Notes under the pieces: generated by a model
What the model was told of the DNA's origin: nothing
Databases searched by the model: none
Seen by the model: only the letters and a program-made list of their open reading frames with translations
Translations under genes and position numbers: made by a program
In this document: piece after piece, positions 63,530 to 64,000 of the stretch
Layout: every line of letters starts with the position of its first letter
How positions within the stretch are numbered: the first letter of the stretch is position 1
Assembly (NCBI GenBank): GCA_964412105.1
Contig: CAYPNM010000004.1
Span: 1-64,000 of the forward strand
Direction: 5' to 3'
DNA from: JAKAGZ01 sp964412105
GTDB taxonomy: Bacteria > Bacteroidota > Ignavibacteria > Ignavibacteriales > Ignavibacteriaceae
Length of the DNA stretch: 64,000 bases

Positions 63530-64000
63530 TTACCTCTTTTTACTTTTAACTTTCCCGGGCTTTTTAACCCTTAAATAGACTACGAATACTCCAACCAATA
63601 ACAAAGTCCCAACACCAAAAATATTTAATATGTTGACAACATATTTTTTATCCACAGGACTATAACTAAAACAAAATGTCAATAACCTGCCTACTGTGGG
63701 TAATACTTTTCCGTTTGATGCATCCAAAACCGCCATTTTAAAACTGAAAGGCAAAATTCCGAATTCGCCTTTCGAATTATAATCAGGATAAAGATAGCGA
63801 CTGATCTTTCCATCCGGAGATATAAACATCACGCAAGTAGTATGAATAAATTGTGTCCCTACTCTTTTAAAATGGAAACCTGCAGCTTCAGTTGTCCGAT
63901 AAATATTAACACTGTCACCTGTTAGGAATCTCCAGGCATCTGAAGGAAAAGGTTTATTGATCATACTCAGAAAATTTCCCTTCTTCTCAAGTGCTACCTG
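63530..64000 (-). CDS. SCO1/SenC-like copper chaperone, N-terminus beyond the right window edge
   Basis: The frame stays open to base 64000, past the first internal ATG (63964), so only the last ~156 residues are seen. They read 'FPSDAWRFLTGDS', 'QFIHTTCVMFISPDGKISRY' and 'FCFSYSPVDKKY', the thioredoxin-fold C-half of SCO proteins, with the copper-binding His kept ('FIHTT'). A C-terminal helix and basic tail (about the last 35 residues) follow, unusual for SCO. The CxxxC motif would lie outside the window. As first gene of the oxidase operon it probably delivers copper to the CuA site of subunit II. Confidence 0.88.
   Translation of the reverse strand, partial: QVALEKKGNFLSMINKPFPSDAWRFLTGDSVNIYRTTEAAGFHFKRVGTQFIHTTCVMFISPDGKISRYLYPDYNSKGEFGILPFSFKMAVLDASNGKVLPTVGRLLTFCFSYSPVDKKYVVNILNIFGVGTLLLVGVFVVYLRVKKPGKVKSKKR

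Overview
The window looks like a chromosomal contig piece from a Bacteroidota/Chlorobi-group bacterium, most likely an Ignavibacteria-type (Ignavibacteriales) genome. The reasons are low G+C, a C-terminal sorting domain of the 'YPNPFNPATIITYSI' style used for type IX secretion, many Bacteroidota-like envelope genes, frequent TTG starts, and a 100-N assembly gap that suggests a draft or metagenome assembly. This placement is inferred from protein style, not from a marker search. No rRNA, CRISPR array, recognisable insertion sequence or prophage was seen; one tRNA gene is present.

Layout. 1-3993 (minus): a three-gene cluster of an unrecognised sigma-like protein, a soluble protein with an anti-sigma-type zinc motif, and a large left-edge-truncated protein joining a Lon-type (S16) protease fold, one membrane helix and FG-GAP/VCBS-like repeats. 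The ORF of the third gene runs off the window and was translated by hand. This is the best candidate for an undescribed system. 3994-4972: gene-free, palindrome-rich repeats around the N gap. 4973-9685 (minus): a thiamine uptake operon (TonB receptor, thiamine pyrophosphokinase, SSS symporter) behind a TPP riboswitch with its own terminator. 9760-17597: a LysM lytic transglycosylase, an acyl-CoA carboxylase subunit, an ABC pair whose ATPase has degenerate motifs, an MBL hydrolase and chorismate synthase. 17680-25979: a Deg protease, RecO, MtnA, a PfkB kinase, a Nudix hydrolase and a 1160-residue outer-membrane-like protein. 26203-26741 (plus): a DUF4258/YgiT-type pair resembling a toxin-antitoxin module.

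26828-36872 (minus): an eight-gene export operon of TolC-like, MacA-like and one ATPase followed by five MacB-type permeases in tandem, with hairpins between some of them. 37164-45440 (minus): a CCA/poly(A)-polymerase-like nucleotidyltransferase, a membrane metallopeptidase, MurA, and a Ser/Thr kinase with a beta-propeller sensor beside its PP2C phosphatase. 45778-50671 (plus): tRNA-Leu, trigger factor with ClpP, and a VWA/MoxR pair. 50664-56274 (minus): an unknown protein, alpha-glucan phosphorylase and a T9SS-secreted protein. 56725-57918 (plus): an M24 peptidase. 57980-64000 (minus): an A2-type haem-copper cytochrome oxidase operon (SCO, I, III, IV, II, haem O synthase, membrane cytochrome c), with the SCO gene cut by the right edge.

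Together the genes describe an aerobically respiring, diderm bacterium with TonB-dependent uptake, type IX secretion and heavy investment in envelope export and signalling.
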